DNA of 64,000 bases from Nymphaea colorata (Eukaryota; Streptophyta; Magnoliopsida; Nymphaeales; Nymphaeaceae): positions 15,846,464-15,910,463 of the forward strand of contig NC_045143.1 of the NCBI RefSeq assembly GCF_008831285.2, given 5' to 3'. The position numbers and the translations under genes are program-made. Positions 36,853-48,510 of the stretch are shown here, piece by piece. Positions within the stretch are counted from its first letter, which is position 1. Every line of letters starts with the position of its first letter. A model generated the notes under the pieces. The model was not told the DNA's origin and ran no database searches. It saw only the letters and a list, made by a program, of their open reading frames with translations.

Positions 36853-37734
36853 CAATGTTGTAAAAAACGTATCGTAAGCCGTATCGGTCCGGCCAATAGA
36901 TATGTTGTATCGTAAAGTATCGTAATGTAGCGTATGTGCATCCTAAATGTATTTTTTTAATTCAAAAAAAGAAACAAAAGAAAAGAATCAGATAAATCAA
37001 GAAAAATAAAAATTATGTTTTTTTTACATGAAAAAACATGTTATACATAATGGGAGGCTTATTATAAGTATGAAGTTACTTTACAAACATTAATAAGTGG
37101 TCATAATATCATATAGTAACACAACATGATCTAAGACATCTAGAAACATAATTTATAAGATGATCTGCATTCTACATAATAACTCAAAAGTCATAAGATC
37201 CATGACACATCAAAAACCAAGTTTTGCATACACTATACATCACATCACACGACAAAATTGTTCAATGTTAATGCAAATAACAAATGAAAACAGCTTCATT
37301 CATAATATTTATTATCTCATTCTCATTTTCATCTTTTGTAGAAGATATAAACCCTCTTTATCTAAACAAGAATCAATCATCCATGCACAAATCTGCCTCC
37401 AAATTGACTATTTCATGATGAAACTGATTATTCCTTTTGAAAATTGCCACAATCTCCCCCCTCCTTCAACTATTAGAAGAGGGAGGCAAGTTTTAAAAAT
37501 TAGTTTGAAAAATGGTGGTTTTAACCCCATATCTTTCATAATAGACATGTATTGGACGATACGGTGTGTATCGCCCTATGTCATCCGATAAAGGTTGTAT
37601 ATTGTTCGATACATGCGATACACATACGATACACCACTTGTTTGTGAAACAGGTGGTGTATAGTATCGTTAATTTAAAAAGTGACGGTATGTATCGTACG
37701 ATACGGCCCGTATCGTACGGTACATGCAACACTG
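36853..37734. mobile_element. hAT-like non-autonomous transposon, 882 bp
   Basis: Bounded by perfect 8-bp direct repeats CTGCCAAG, the duplication length typical of hAT elements. The ends are imperfect inverted repeats: CAATGTTGTAAAAAACGTATCG on the left, and on the right, read inward, CAGTGTTGCATGTACCGTACGATACG. Many short GTATCG/CGATAC words crowd both sub-terminal zones (about 36870-36930 and 37555-37720), as expected for transposase-binding repeats. The interior is AT-rich with no transposase-like frame, so it depends on a transposase made elsewhere. The parental arm has the empty site, which proves insertion after the duplication. Confidence 0.9.
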
Positions 37735-37742
37735 CTGCCAAG
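37735..37742. repeat. Right 8-bp target site duplication CTGCCAAG
   Basis: Second copy of the target duplication flanking the hAT-like element. Confidence 0.9.
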
Positions 37743-38884
37743 TATGACAACGCTGCTTCACCCCACTTTGGATCCAAGTTGGTTTTATGATTACACAAAC
37801 TCTTGGTTACTTCTGGAGTTGTATAATTCTGATCTACTTTATCTTTGCTACTTCTTTTGTCCTTTGCAGAATGTTTCTCCTTTGTCTTTTTTTTTCTTTA
37901 ACTGTTAAATTGCACACTCATTAAGATTTTTTTGCCTCTACTTAGTCTAGTCTTATATTGCTGCATTCACCTGACAATGTTTACCGTGAAATGTCTCATC
38001 GAATTAAGTCAAAAGGAGTTTTAGGGATTGATGGAAGAAAAAAACAAAAACTAACTGGAGTCCACCCCTGCTGACTTCCTGATTTTGCTTCATAGTGCGG
38101 CTTTTCATTTCTTATTGGCGAGGAATCTAGCATATGTAAGCGTACACATATGCGCCTTTGGTAAAAACTGTGTTCGTTTTCCCTCTTAAGAGGTAAAAGC
38201 AATAATTTTTACAGTTAGTGGATTCACATGTTTAATTGGAGCTTTCACCGCAGGGCTTCATGCTGAAATGTCTCTGTGACTTCATTCATCAAGGGAATAC
38301 GTGGGGAGGAGACAAATGCATTCCTGCATTCCTCAGTTTTACAGCCTTCATTTTTGCTGTATACTTTTCCTAATAGGTTTGGAGTGAGAAAATGGGACTC
38401 TGGTTGTGATTAAGAAATCTGCACTTTGTCTCTTCTCACCCAACTGTGATTTTTTTTAGTTGAATTTTGAGAAAACTTGGAACTGAACTCTCTTGGGCGC
38501 GGCGTTGCAGTATTTGACGGTACCCTTGGACTTGTGTTATAATATTTAACTGCCACTGTGATTTGTTTGTTAAATTCTGAGAAAACTTGGAACTGAACCC
38601 CCTTGGGCGCGGCGTTTGCAGTATTACTTTGATGGTACCCTTGGACTTGAGCTATATATTTTGTCTACAAGCAATTGAACTGTATATATATATATATATA
38701 TATATACATTTGGTTGCCTCGTTTTCCACATGAGTACACTAGTCTAAGGTTTATTATAATAATGTGAAATTGCAAATGGATCGAATTAGGCCAGTAGGTC
38801 TGGAGTTTTTTTGGCTGTACCAACTATGATTTCAGTCCAGCTATCGATGCATTTAGATTATCTGGATCTGGTGGAATACTGTTC

Positions 38885-39190
38885 TAATTTAATCCTAGCA
38901 TCTACTAGTGACCACTAACATTATCCGGGGCCTATTGTCTTGAAAAGAGTTAGTAAATGGTCGTGGTAACTGGTAAGCGGCACGGTTCGAACACTTGAAA
39001 TTGCGTCATTACTCGACCGAATTCAGTCACTGCCCTTATCACCCACTTTCTTTTGCTATTTCAAAGGAATTCAAACTTTTCTAATTTGAATTCGTCTATA
39101 TATATTTTTTTTGAACGTTTGAAAGTTTTATGTAATAATATTTATCGCTTGAAATCGCTGAATCAGAAGCGATTCCCAGTATGGGCTAAG
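38885..39190 (+). repeat. Dispersed repeat A, copy 3
   Basis: Direct partner of 30875-31030, with AAATCGCTGAATCAGAAGCG near its right end. It directly precedes the cis-prenyltransferase gene and so may form part of its promoter. Its place after the right duplication arm mirrors copy 1 relative to the left arm. Confidence 0.6.
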
Positions 39191-39345
39191 TTTCAAAAAA
39201 ATGGTCGTCATAATCCTCCCCTGGCGTCCGACAGGCGGCCCACAGTTCAACTTCCTTCATTCTCTTAAACCCTGCCCGATACAAAGTTTGGAAAGCCTTC
39301 TTTTTGCTTCTCGCGCTTCGGCTGCACAGTTCTCATTCACATATC

Positions 39346-42300
39346 ATGCGGACCCAACCCCTCGACAGGATGCCGCCGCTGCTTCCTTCGAGCTCGCGTC
39401 CTCCTAAGATGGGATGCTCCATCAGGGTAGGGAGGAGGAGCAGTTGTGGTCGCAGGGACCGGTTGGCTCTGTGGATGCCAGCGGTCCACTTCCCCGCCCG
39501 GTCTCCTCCGTGGAGTAGAGGGTCAGGATGGGGCTTCTCGTCGTGTCCTTCCCGCGCCTCGGCATCATCTTCATCTGCCCCAAAGAGCTACGCCACCTGG
39601 AGTAAAAACCAAGTTCAGGATGAAGAAGAAGAAGGGAAGAGATCATCCTGCCCGGAGGGGCTGCAGACGGGATCCCTACCGCAGCACGTGGCAGTCATCA
39701 TGGACGGCAACTCGAGGTGGGCGCGGAGGAGGGGGCTGCCCGTGGCGGCGGGGCACGAGGCGGGAGTCAGGGCGCTGCAGGAGGTCGTAAGACTCTCGTG
39801 TGCCTGGGGAATCCCCATCCTCACCGTTTTCGCCTTCTCTATGGACAATTGGAACAGGCCTCAGGTGAGTGAAAGCCTTCTCCCCATATCTCCTCCCTCC
39901 TTTGTGAGCTCCTGACCTTTCAAAAAAAAGAATCTTGACTTTTTTTTGGATCATGACTTTTTCATAATGAGTCCTGACCTTTCCAGAAGTTTGGTATGGT
40001 TTTCTGCGTTAGGCTGGTTACAGCACGGGCGATGGATTTGTATCGGAAGGTGGTGGCTTCTTCTACTTCTCCTTTTGTCTGGTTTACCGTAGTAGACGGA
40101 GTGTCGTCAAGTTCTTTCCTCGTCTGCTTTCTTTCCCAAAATGCTCCGTACTCTGTACCACTTGCTATCTTCCCTGCAATTTGCGGTCCATTTTTTGTTT
40201 TTTCATTTTCTTCTACCTTGTAATGTAGATAGCGCGCAAAGAATCTGCTGGCCTCCCGATTCACTAGTTCATATGCTCTTCTATGTGGCAGAGGCGTCAA
40301 TTCCCAACTCGAGACCACCTCTCCATTTGGCGTACTTGGCCAGTTTCTACTTTTACTCGCTTGTAGAGCTAAAACATGGTCCAAAGATTCTATGGAGATA
40401 GTTGTAGGTCAACGTTCAGCCAGAACCATGCATCCCTTCCCCAGGCTTCATCATAGGCGTTATCATAATTACCAATTAGCGAGCATTCCTTCTTGTCCGA
40501 TGCAGCAAGGCCGCGTCAGTCATCTAGCTGTTTACTTCTGTATATTGACTCAAAAGCAATAGTTGTGCAATTTAATAATGGGTCGGCCTCTAGACCACAT
40601 CCGAGGAATTACCATGTCTCTGAGTGAGGTTATGTTCATTATATAAATGTGTCCGCATGGAGAATTGAGACGCCGCTATATTCTTTTTATCCCTTTGTTA
40701 GAACTAATTCACTTGGTACCCCGTCGTTTTTTCCAGGCAGAGGTCGATATCTTGATGAGGTTATTTCAAAGCGTACTTAGGAATGAAGTTGCTACTTTGA
40801 AAAGGTAACCTTATCTGATCCATTCTTTAATGGAGTTGGTGTTAAAGCATAAATTTTCTGCGGCTATGCAGTTGTATGTATTACTCAATACATTTTTGGT
40901 CTATGATTCTCTATATCATCTTTGCAACTTCTATAGGATTGTGCATTGGTTTGGAAAAGCCACATTTTTGGTGTTATCAACCTTAACATGAATTAGTAAT
41001 GGTTCTCCATTTCCGCTGCTTAACATGCTAAAAAACAATAGAGGAAGTAGAACATTTTTTGTGCTAATAGCTGGAAAGCATGATGATGGGCCAAAAGTAT
41101 GTGGGTGTTGCGAGATATTGCATGGAAGGATGACATGGTATTTGTTGAAATTAGGATTTGGGGACATGTCTGTGAACACATGGTGGCGTACAATTGGATA
41201 TTGCAAGGATAACTTGTCTTGTATGACACTACCTGTGAGCAAGTCCTGAAGCAATTGTGGAAATAAGAGCAATTGTTCGTGTATATATATATATGGAGTT
41301 CTCTTGAGACTTTAATTAATGAAAGGTAGGTTTTGCTAATTTTATTATGACAAAATAATCCAAATCCTTCTGAAGTTTTGCATGACATGTATATCTCTCA
41401 AACTATGTGAATTCATGACAATCAAGTTGGGTCTTGAAATTGTGATTCTTGGAGAACCTAAAAAATATCATGCAGTCAGCTTGAAGGAGATTGAGTGGAA
41501 GGTAGATATTTTTAACGGTCAAACATATAAAACAGACTTTTTAGACTGTTATGAGAAAGGTTTTTATACTACTCATATTTGAAAGAGCACGTAAATTGTA
41601 GTAAGCTTCGAGAAGAAGCTCCAACTTGGTGGGAGCACTAATAGTTGTCAAAGAACTCATAAATAGAAAGCCATTAAATTGCAGAAGATGAAGCTATCGA
41701 CGCTCTAATCTTTGCCAGTCGGTTATGGTCACATTCTATGTCAATTATACAGCGTGAGGATGAGGATAGGAGGATGTGTTGAAGAGAAAGGACACAATTT
41801 GTCCAATCAGAGCTCCAAAACCGTGAACATGGCAGAAAAGAAGGTTGATGGATGCAAGATGTGACCAACAAAATAATTCTCAAAGAAGGTGGTTGACTTA
41901 TGCAGATGAAGACACATTTCTAGGTGCTCTTTTGCGGACTTTATAATCGTCTGAAAAAGAGAAGTAGGTGTCATGGTCAACAATTGAAACAGTCAAATGC
42001 ATTCCTAGATCATTGAACAATATGAACTGTCCTGTTTTCTGTTTCGGTGGTTCGGATGTGTATCATATTGTAATAGAAGTGGCATAGTTGAACATCAACT
42101 TGAAGGCGTGCTTACCATAAATGGAGGAGACAGATGTATAACAATTAGGCAAAAAGAGGTTGAAAGTTGAAACCTAGTAAAATTGAAGTAAGGGTTAAGC
42201 CAGGAGTAGTGATCTACTAAAAAGGGCGGGGGTAGGTCTTGTGGAGCTCCCAAAACCTGCAACTTTGGCATAGATCACGTATTCCCTTCAAACTCTGTAA

Positions 42301-43678
42301 GTCAAGTTCTACATTTATTCAACTATGCTTATTTGTATACTTTTCTCTCCCTCTTCTGGTTTACTTTTAATTTGTCTGCAAATACAACGAGGATTCAACT
42401 AGAATTCGTGAATAGATTTACTGTCATTTTCTTAGCTGATTACCTTTTAAGCCTTGTAATGACGAGGTGTACTAATCGTGTTGAGTATGTGATGGCAACA
42501 ATTTTGTGATCCCAATGAATGATGAAATATTATAATTCTCAGCAATGGGTTTCATGATTCCAGTCTCAATCAAACCTATTACGAATAAATATCTCAGACA
42601 CTAGTCTAATCTAAGAAATCAGTCTAGAAATCTCATAGAAGAAATATTGCCGGCAAAAATGCGTCATTGCTTGCACCATGAAACCAGGTTCCAGATACAA
42701 AGTACCATAGGAATTTGGTGTGCCTTTTTGTTTTGGAACTGAGGCTCATCCTATCCTTACTTTTTATCCGCACTCTGTAGTGCTTGAAGTTGATGAACTA
42801 CTAAACTTTTCATTCACACTTTAGGTATTGTTCTTGAAGTTAAATGAACGTATCATCGGTGTCTTCTCTTTATAGCAAATTTGTCTCCAGTGTCAACTGT
42901 GAAGGGCCATGTTTGGTGTACTCTTTATGTTGTGCTGCACGAAATCGAAGTAACGCTTAGTCGTCTGTAACTTTTTCTCTGGTTTCGTCCTGATCACTCG
43001 TTCTGTCATACTCTGTGGACATTCTAGGTAGGAAGCATGCGGCAGCCTTCGTGATATCTTGATGTAGGAATATACACTGTGGATGTTATCTCATGTTTGT
43101 TTGTTGTTGTTGTTGTTTTGTTTTGTTTTTTTTTTTTTTTGGGTCCCTTCTTTAACAGAGAAGGGATTCGGCTCTGTGTAGTGGGAGACAAGTCCAAGCT
43201 TCCAAAATCCTTACAGAAGTTGGTGGGTGAAGTGGTGGAAATGACAAAAGCAAACCATCGCCTTAAATTGGTTGTAGCAATCAGCTACAGCGGCCGGAAT
43301 GAAATCGTGCGAGCGTGCCAGAAGCTTGCCTCTAGAGTAAGAGATGGGGAACTCTGGCCATCAGATATCACGGAGTCGATGTTTGAACGAGAGCTGGACA
43401 TGAGACTTGAAGGAGGCTACCCTGATCCAGATTTAGTTATTCGGACTAGCGGAGAGCTGAGGTTGAGCAATTTCTTTCTTTGGCAGTTAGCATACTCCGA
43501 GCTTTTCTTCACAAAAACATGTTGGCCTGATTTTGGTGAGGCCGAATACGCAGAGGCACTGCTTTCATACCAAACACGGCAGAGACGATTTGGCAGACGA
43601 GATGATGAAATGCGAGGCAGGCGATTTCTCAAGCAGAAGGATGAATCAAATAGTGTTGCGCAAGGGGGGGCTATTTGA
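39346..43678 (+). CDS. CPT: cis-Prenyltransferase, probably plastid polyprenyl diphosphate synthase
   Basis: Three exons (39346-39864, 40737-40804, 43159-43678) with GT-AG introns join to 368 residues. The enzyme adds isopentenyl diphosphate units in cis to an allylic primer, giving polyprenyl diphosphates. The single-subunit plastid members make plastid polyprenols or short cis-terpene precursors. Conserved regions are complete: HVAVIMDGNSRWARRRG with the Mg-binding Asp120, FAFSMDNWNRP (about 162-172), the YSGRNEIVRACQ helix, and RTSGELRLSNFFLWQ (291-305) followed by AYSELFF and WPDF. The first 110 residues are Ser/Arg/Pro-rich with few acidic residues until 92, like a chloroplast transit peptide. 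The ATG at 39346 is the first in frame; 39370 and 39409 are alternatives. The closest known type by wording is AtCPT7 (At5g58770). Intron 2 is 2.35 kb with no recognised insert. Confidence 0.93.
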
Positions 43679-46636
43679 ATGAGCTTCAGGGGGATGATGT
43701 TTGCTAGGTGCCTCGATTGTCAGTAAATGTGGGAATCGTAGTATCAGGCGCCCGCAATATGGCTAAGCCGGGTTAGAATCTGGCTCGAGTGTTTTTTTCC
43801 TTTTGTTGTTCGCAGCGAAGAAACATCTGCAACGCTTGAAATATGGACGGATGCACTGGACGTCTCTAGCGGTTATGTGGGCGTTGACTGCAGCAGCAGT
43901 CATGAACCTCTCTGGATTTTGGTAGCCAGAAACGGTCGGTCGTATCCACCTTGCACTAGCGAGAGGATGGTCACACTTGTTGACAGGACAGGAGGAGATA
44001 CGGGCGAGGGGGAAAGCATGGCGGGACGGCATATATCTATAACTATCAGCGGGACAGGAAGCACCGAAGCCTGCGTGTTTTGATGATATACATGACGTAG
44101 AGGTTAGCACCCTGACTACAAACAGGCGTATCGGTCCAAATCGATGGTTTTCTGCTCCTGCTGGTTTCCCTTCAGGAAGAGACGATTGGGGGCGGCCGTC
44201 AAAGAAGAAAGCGGGTCGGTTCGAATCTGGCGATGAGACCGGTTACTACGGAAACGTTGAGCCACCCTTGCGTTTTTCGTTGGTTTGTTCTCACAACACC
44301 GGTTGTCCTGCACTTTTGAATCTTATACAAAGAACTCACGAACCATGAAAAGTAGGGGCGTCGGTTTTTCTGCAGGCGCCCGCGGTTTCATCATTATCTA
44401 TGTGCGCTAACCCCCTTGCCGCCAAAAGCTTAAGAAAATACCATGGAAGTGCAATGAGCTAACTTTAGATGGGGTGGTAGTAAAGGGGGCTATGGGCGGG
44501 TTGGTTGGTCATGTAAACTGGTAAGGTAGGGAGAGGGCCCCGTGGAATAAATCATAGGTGAGTATTCTCTGCTGCCACTGTTTCTGTACTCATGCGGATG
44601 GTTGCTCTCTCTCTCTCTCTCTTTGTTGCATCTGTATAAGTGGGTGGGGGAATGTGTATACGACTGAGAGGGGGCCGACCTTGACCTTATCCGAAATCCT
44701 TGTCGGTAGGGACGACGAAACAGGACAATTGGTGGCACTTCTGGAGGGGACGATAAGATGTGGAGATTGTACGGCTTAAACATCACACTTAAGTAAAACT
44801 TTGAAGATAATTAAGCGAAGGAAAGGAAACCAGAAAAAGACCCGGTGCTCTGTGTCTTAAACTTAAACCTCATTCTACGGTAGCTGAGCGAGGGAGAGGG
44901 TCTATGTATACATGTACTTGTTAGATGGTCGACGATTCCATCAACTTAACTGTCCGCTTTATTTTTCTCAAATCAAGGATATCGGGATTGGTAATAAATT
45001 TTCTAGCGTTGGTAGTATATTTTCTAGCGTCCCTTTTATACGGCACTGGTCCTTCCTGTCAGCGGCTATCGAGATCCGTAATTATACATAGAGGTGTTTG
45101 CAGTTGGGAGAAATGTGAAGCCCATGTTTTGTGTATCACGTTACGGGATAGGTGGCCCCAGTTGGCCGAAGATGGTGGTGGAAGATATTTATTCACTTGA
45201 GCAGGGATGGTCCCAATATCTCGCCTTTCCTAGAGCGTGAGCCTTATGTTTTAATTTGGCAGATTGCTGACGGACGAAGAACGGTTGAAGAAGAACGCAA
45301 ATGCCTGAAAGCTAGACGGGCGGATAGCTGCTGACGGATATCAGTGCTCTTTGGAATATTTATCTTTTCCGTGTCATCTTATCTAAGCTCGATCCAGCCC
45401 AGTCAGATAAAAACAACAAGGCCGAAAGGTTTATTTATGTATCGAATCGACTGACTGTGGATAGACCTGGCGAGGCCCTTTTGTCTTTGGCGGTTGCAGG
45501 AGGCGGCGGGAATTTATACCTCGGGAACACTATTCATAATTTACGACTGCAACTAAAACCGGCAATTGACGAAACTGAGAGTGAGAGGAGAAGTAGGTGT
45601 GAAGGGCGATGATGATGCAGGGGCTACTGACCGCGGGGATAAGGCGCAATGCTTTGTCTGCTTGAGAGCAAAATAAGAGTCTCTATTATTTATTTATTGG
45701 TACTGATTATAATATTCGCAGTAGGGAAGAGGGGGGGAGAGAGGGGTTGGAGAAGGGAGATTCCTCTTCCTCTCTCCTGCTGGGCCCCGCCCCGCTTACG
45801 GCCCTCCTACCCGTCCCTAATCACGTACCCGCTACTACCCCACGTCACTCACACCCCAACCTAGATATTAACACCTACGCATATTATCGCCCTAACATTT
45901 TTTTTCCGGAAAATATTTTTATTTTACCGAAATGCTAACGTCGTGAACGCTACCAACCGGTAGGAGTAAAGGTATCTTGCCTCCCTTGGTTTTAATTAAT
46001 TATCACAAAAGATAATGACAGGAGATACAATTTGAAGGAAGTGGTGTTGTCGTAAATAAGAACGCATAAGTGAGCTAAAAGTCAAGCATCCAATGATGCT
46101 TATCCCGTTTCCGGTGACCGAAGAGATCGTCAGGCAGAGAGGAGGAGGGAGGGAAAGGTGGGCTGCGCCGTGTCATCGGTCCCTCTCGCTCGCCTGATCG
46201 GCAGGAGGGACGTTGCCATTGGGAATTTGTGTGTTTTTGAGAGAGAGAGAGAGAGAGAGAGAAGGAGAGAAAAGGGTTCCTGGTGTGACCTGCTGTTCCT
46301 AGCAGCCTTCCACGTGGTTCTAGAAACGGAGGGTGCCTCTGCATTTTACCTCGTTCCACCCTGGGTCGTCTCTTTGGTGGAGAGGGAAGGAGAGAAAAAG
46401 AGAGCGAGCGAGAGTTCTCCTGATGAGGATTTCTGTTTCAGTTAAATCGGGTGTGGTTGTTTTCCATCATCTAATGAGGGTTTCTGTTTCAGTTGAGGGT
46501 CGGGTGTGGTTGCTTTTCATCATCTAAACATGGTTGTGAGAATTTACTAGAATCTGGCTGCCCTTTTACTATAATCTGGACTACACTTGTTGTTGTTCTT
46601 GTTGTTGGGGAGAGAGAGAGTCCGATTACGGCCGCA
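43679..46636. other. Spacer between CPT and AIRP2-like gene
   Basis: No gene recognised. It includes the CPT 3' UTR and, next to 46637, the presumed 5' UTR and promoter of the RING gene, with a (CT)n run at about 44606-44621 and a (GA)n run at about 46238-46262. Several overlapping open frames occur on both strands but none resembles a known protein. Confidence 0.5.
46423..46527. repeat. Two-copy tandem repeat upstream of the RING gene
   Basis: Units of 51 and 54 bp (46423-46473, 46474-46527) share ATGAGG.TTTCTGTTTCAGTT, GGGTGTGGTTG and CATCATCTA. Each contains a TTTCAG that could be a splice acceptor, so a 5' UTR intron is possible. They lie 110-215 bp before the ATG. Confidence 0.8.
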
Positions 46637-48510
46637 ATGCGCAAATCCTTCAAGGATTCCCTCAAAGCTCTCGAAGCTGATATCCAGCACGCCAACACCC
46701 TGTAAGTATTCTCCACCCCTTCCCTTAACACCCTGTAATTTTAATTTTTAATGGCACGCTTGATTGCTGAATCGATGATCCGCTGCCTTCCTCTTCTTCT
46801 TACTCTAGTTGTTGTTACAATAAAGTTCACGGTCAACAATTAGGTCGGACGGCGCTTTATTATCGGATGCTCGGGCAATTTGCCAATTTCTTGAGAAAGT
46901 CCCCTTGATTTTGTTGGGACATCACCTGATTTTCAAACCAGCCTCTTTCGATTTTCCGTCGCCGTGAAGGTTCTTGTGTTTGAGGGATGGGGATTTTGCC
47001 TCTTGCTGTTTCTTCCCTTCACCGTTCAAGAGAGAGTGGTGCCTGCTTTTAGATGGTCTTCACCTCGCTAGACTAGGGTTATGCTTTGCGCCGGCCAAGT
47101 GATTAATTCAGTTTTCTGGGAACACACACACACACGCAGAGTAGCATGTCAGTTCCAACTGAAGCATTTAATGTAACATACAGGGCGTCAGATTATCCAA
47201 GGGAATATGATGGGGCGTGCCTCCAAATGAGATTGTCATACAGCCCGGCAGCTCATTTGTTTCTTTTTCTAGTGCAATGGACTGATTGCAGTCTCGCTGG
47301 TGCTCTGGGATTGATCAGGATCCTGATTTACAAGGTGAGTCACATTGTTATTGACTGTGCTGGTATTCATTACTCACTTAACCACTCTCTTCCTTTTTCT
47401 TCCTTTATTTTTACTTCCAATGCTAGCCCATTGGCACTCAATTGCGCTTCCATTCCTTTTTCCTCATCTGTTCGGGTATTCCGGTTGTATATTTCCTTCA
47501 AATTTTGTAGTTTTTTAACTAGCCGGCGTACTTCAGGTCTATGTAGATGGGAAAACCACGATGTCCGTGCATGAAAGAAAAGCCAGCATCCGAGAATTTT
47601 ATGGTGAGCCAGCTCATTTTCCTTTCTCGTTACTTTATAGCACGCTTTCTTTTTGTTCTGTGTCTTCAGCGTTTTGGCCGGTCGGCGTCTTATATTGGAG
47701 TTTCTCATTGAGCAGCTGTAATCTTTCCTTCTCTGTTACAACTCCAAAGAGGTATAACTGATGCGGAAGATCGAAAACAGAGAGAGGCTTGTAGAGAAAA
47801 GTACAAGAGTAGAGATGACGAAGAGAGGGGAAAATTTACTGAAGTAGATATCGAGAGGGAGGAAGAGTGTGGAATCTGTATGGAGCTGAACAGTAAGGTT
47901 GTCCTGCCAAATTGCAACCATGCTTTGTGCATGAAGTGCTACCGTGATTGGTAGGGGGGACTCCATCACACCTTGGTTTATTTTGTTTTTGTTGCTTCCT
48001 GAATCCTGATCCTATAAATTCTGTTGGGCAAACAATGGGATTATTGGTAACCATTATGGTAGCTTTGGGAACCGACCCTCGTTTTGGATCCGGAATAATC
48101 GTGCTTTGGTTTTAACACTTGCCCCCAGAAAGAAAAGTTGTCTTTGCCAGCTTTTTCCTCCCTCCCTCTCTCTCTCTGCCTCTCTCTCTCTCTGCCTCTC
48201 TCTCATTTTCTTAGGATTAGTTTGTTGGTTAAAAGAATCCAAAAAAAAAAAAAGGAAAGGAGTTGAAAAAAACTAATGCTACAATTTTGATTGCTGCAGG
48301 CGAGCACGGTCACAGTCGTGCCCCTTCTGTCGTGATAGTTTGAAGAGAGTAAATTCAGCTGATCTTTGGATATATACTGACAGTCGTGAAGTTGTTGACA
48401 TTACAGCGATCTCCAGGGAAAACCTGAGAAGGCTATTTCTTTATATAGATAAATTGCCGCTTATTGTTCCAGATTCTGTTTTTGTTTCATATGATTCTCA
48501 TGTCAGGTGA
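46637..48510 (+). CDS. AIRP2: RING-type E3 ubiquitin ligase, AIRP2 family
   Basis: Five exons (46637-46701, 47184-47334, 47537-47603, 47716-47950, 48300-48510) join to 242 residues, the same length as Arabidopsis AIRP2 (At5g01520), a cytosolic E3 ligase that promotes abscisic-acid and drought responses. The N-terminal half carries the family's highly conserved MRKSFKDSLKALEADIQ start, MRLSYSPAAHLFLFLVQWTD and YVDGKTTMSVHERKASIREF. A C3HC4 RING finger follows: C146, C149, C161, H163, C166, C169, C180, C183 (CGIC...CNHALCMKCYRDW...CPFC), then RDSLKRVNSADLWIY and a short tail. All zinc ligands are present. The intron between exons 4 and 5 splits the Trp codon inside the RING. All introns are GT-AG, and the start ATG is fixed by the conserved N-terminus. 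Confidence 0.96.

Larger units (their letters stand above)
36120..38705 (+). pseudogene. Inverted duplicate of the TAAC 3' end (dead fragment)
   Basis: Plus-strand copy of 21727-23575 (part of TAAC intron 8, the last exon and 3' flank), so it is inverted relative to the gene about 12.5 kb away. The last-exon copy spans about 37964-38053. Its acceptor AG is changed to TG, one codon (GAC) is missing after ATGTTT, and CAG has become TAG at 38022-38024. Exon 9 and its flanking intron sequence are deleted, and exons 1-8 were never included, so it cannot encode a carrier. A hAT-like element (36853-37734) was inserted later. A segment near the far end is doubled in tandem (about 38445-38550 and 38560-38660, GAAAACTTGGAACTGAAC...GGGCGCGGCGTT), whereas the parental arm has one copy. 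Confidence 0.88.

Noticed and set aside
39304-39345. Longer cis-prenyltransferase N-terminus (MLLALRL...)
   Set aside because: Starts at a TTG; the first in-frame ATG is 39346.
39422-39954. Several minus- and plus-strand frames over CPT exon 1
   Set aside because: Shadow frames of a GC-rich coding exon; none shows a domain.
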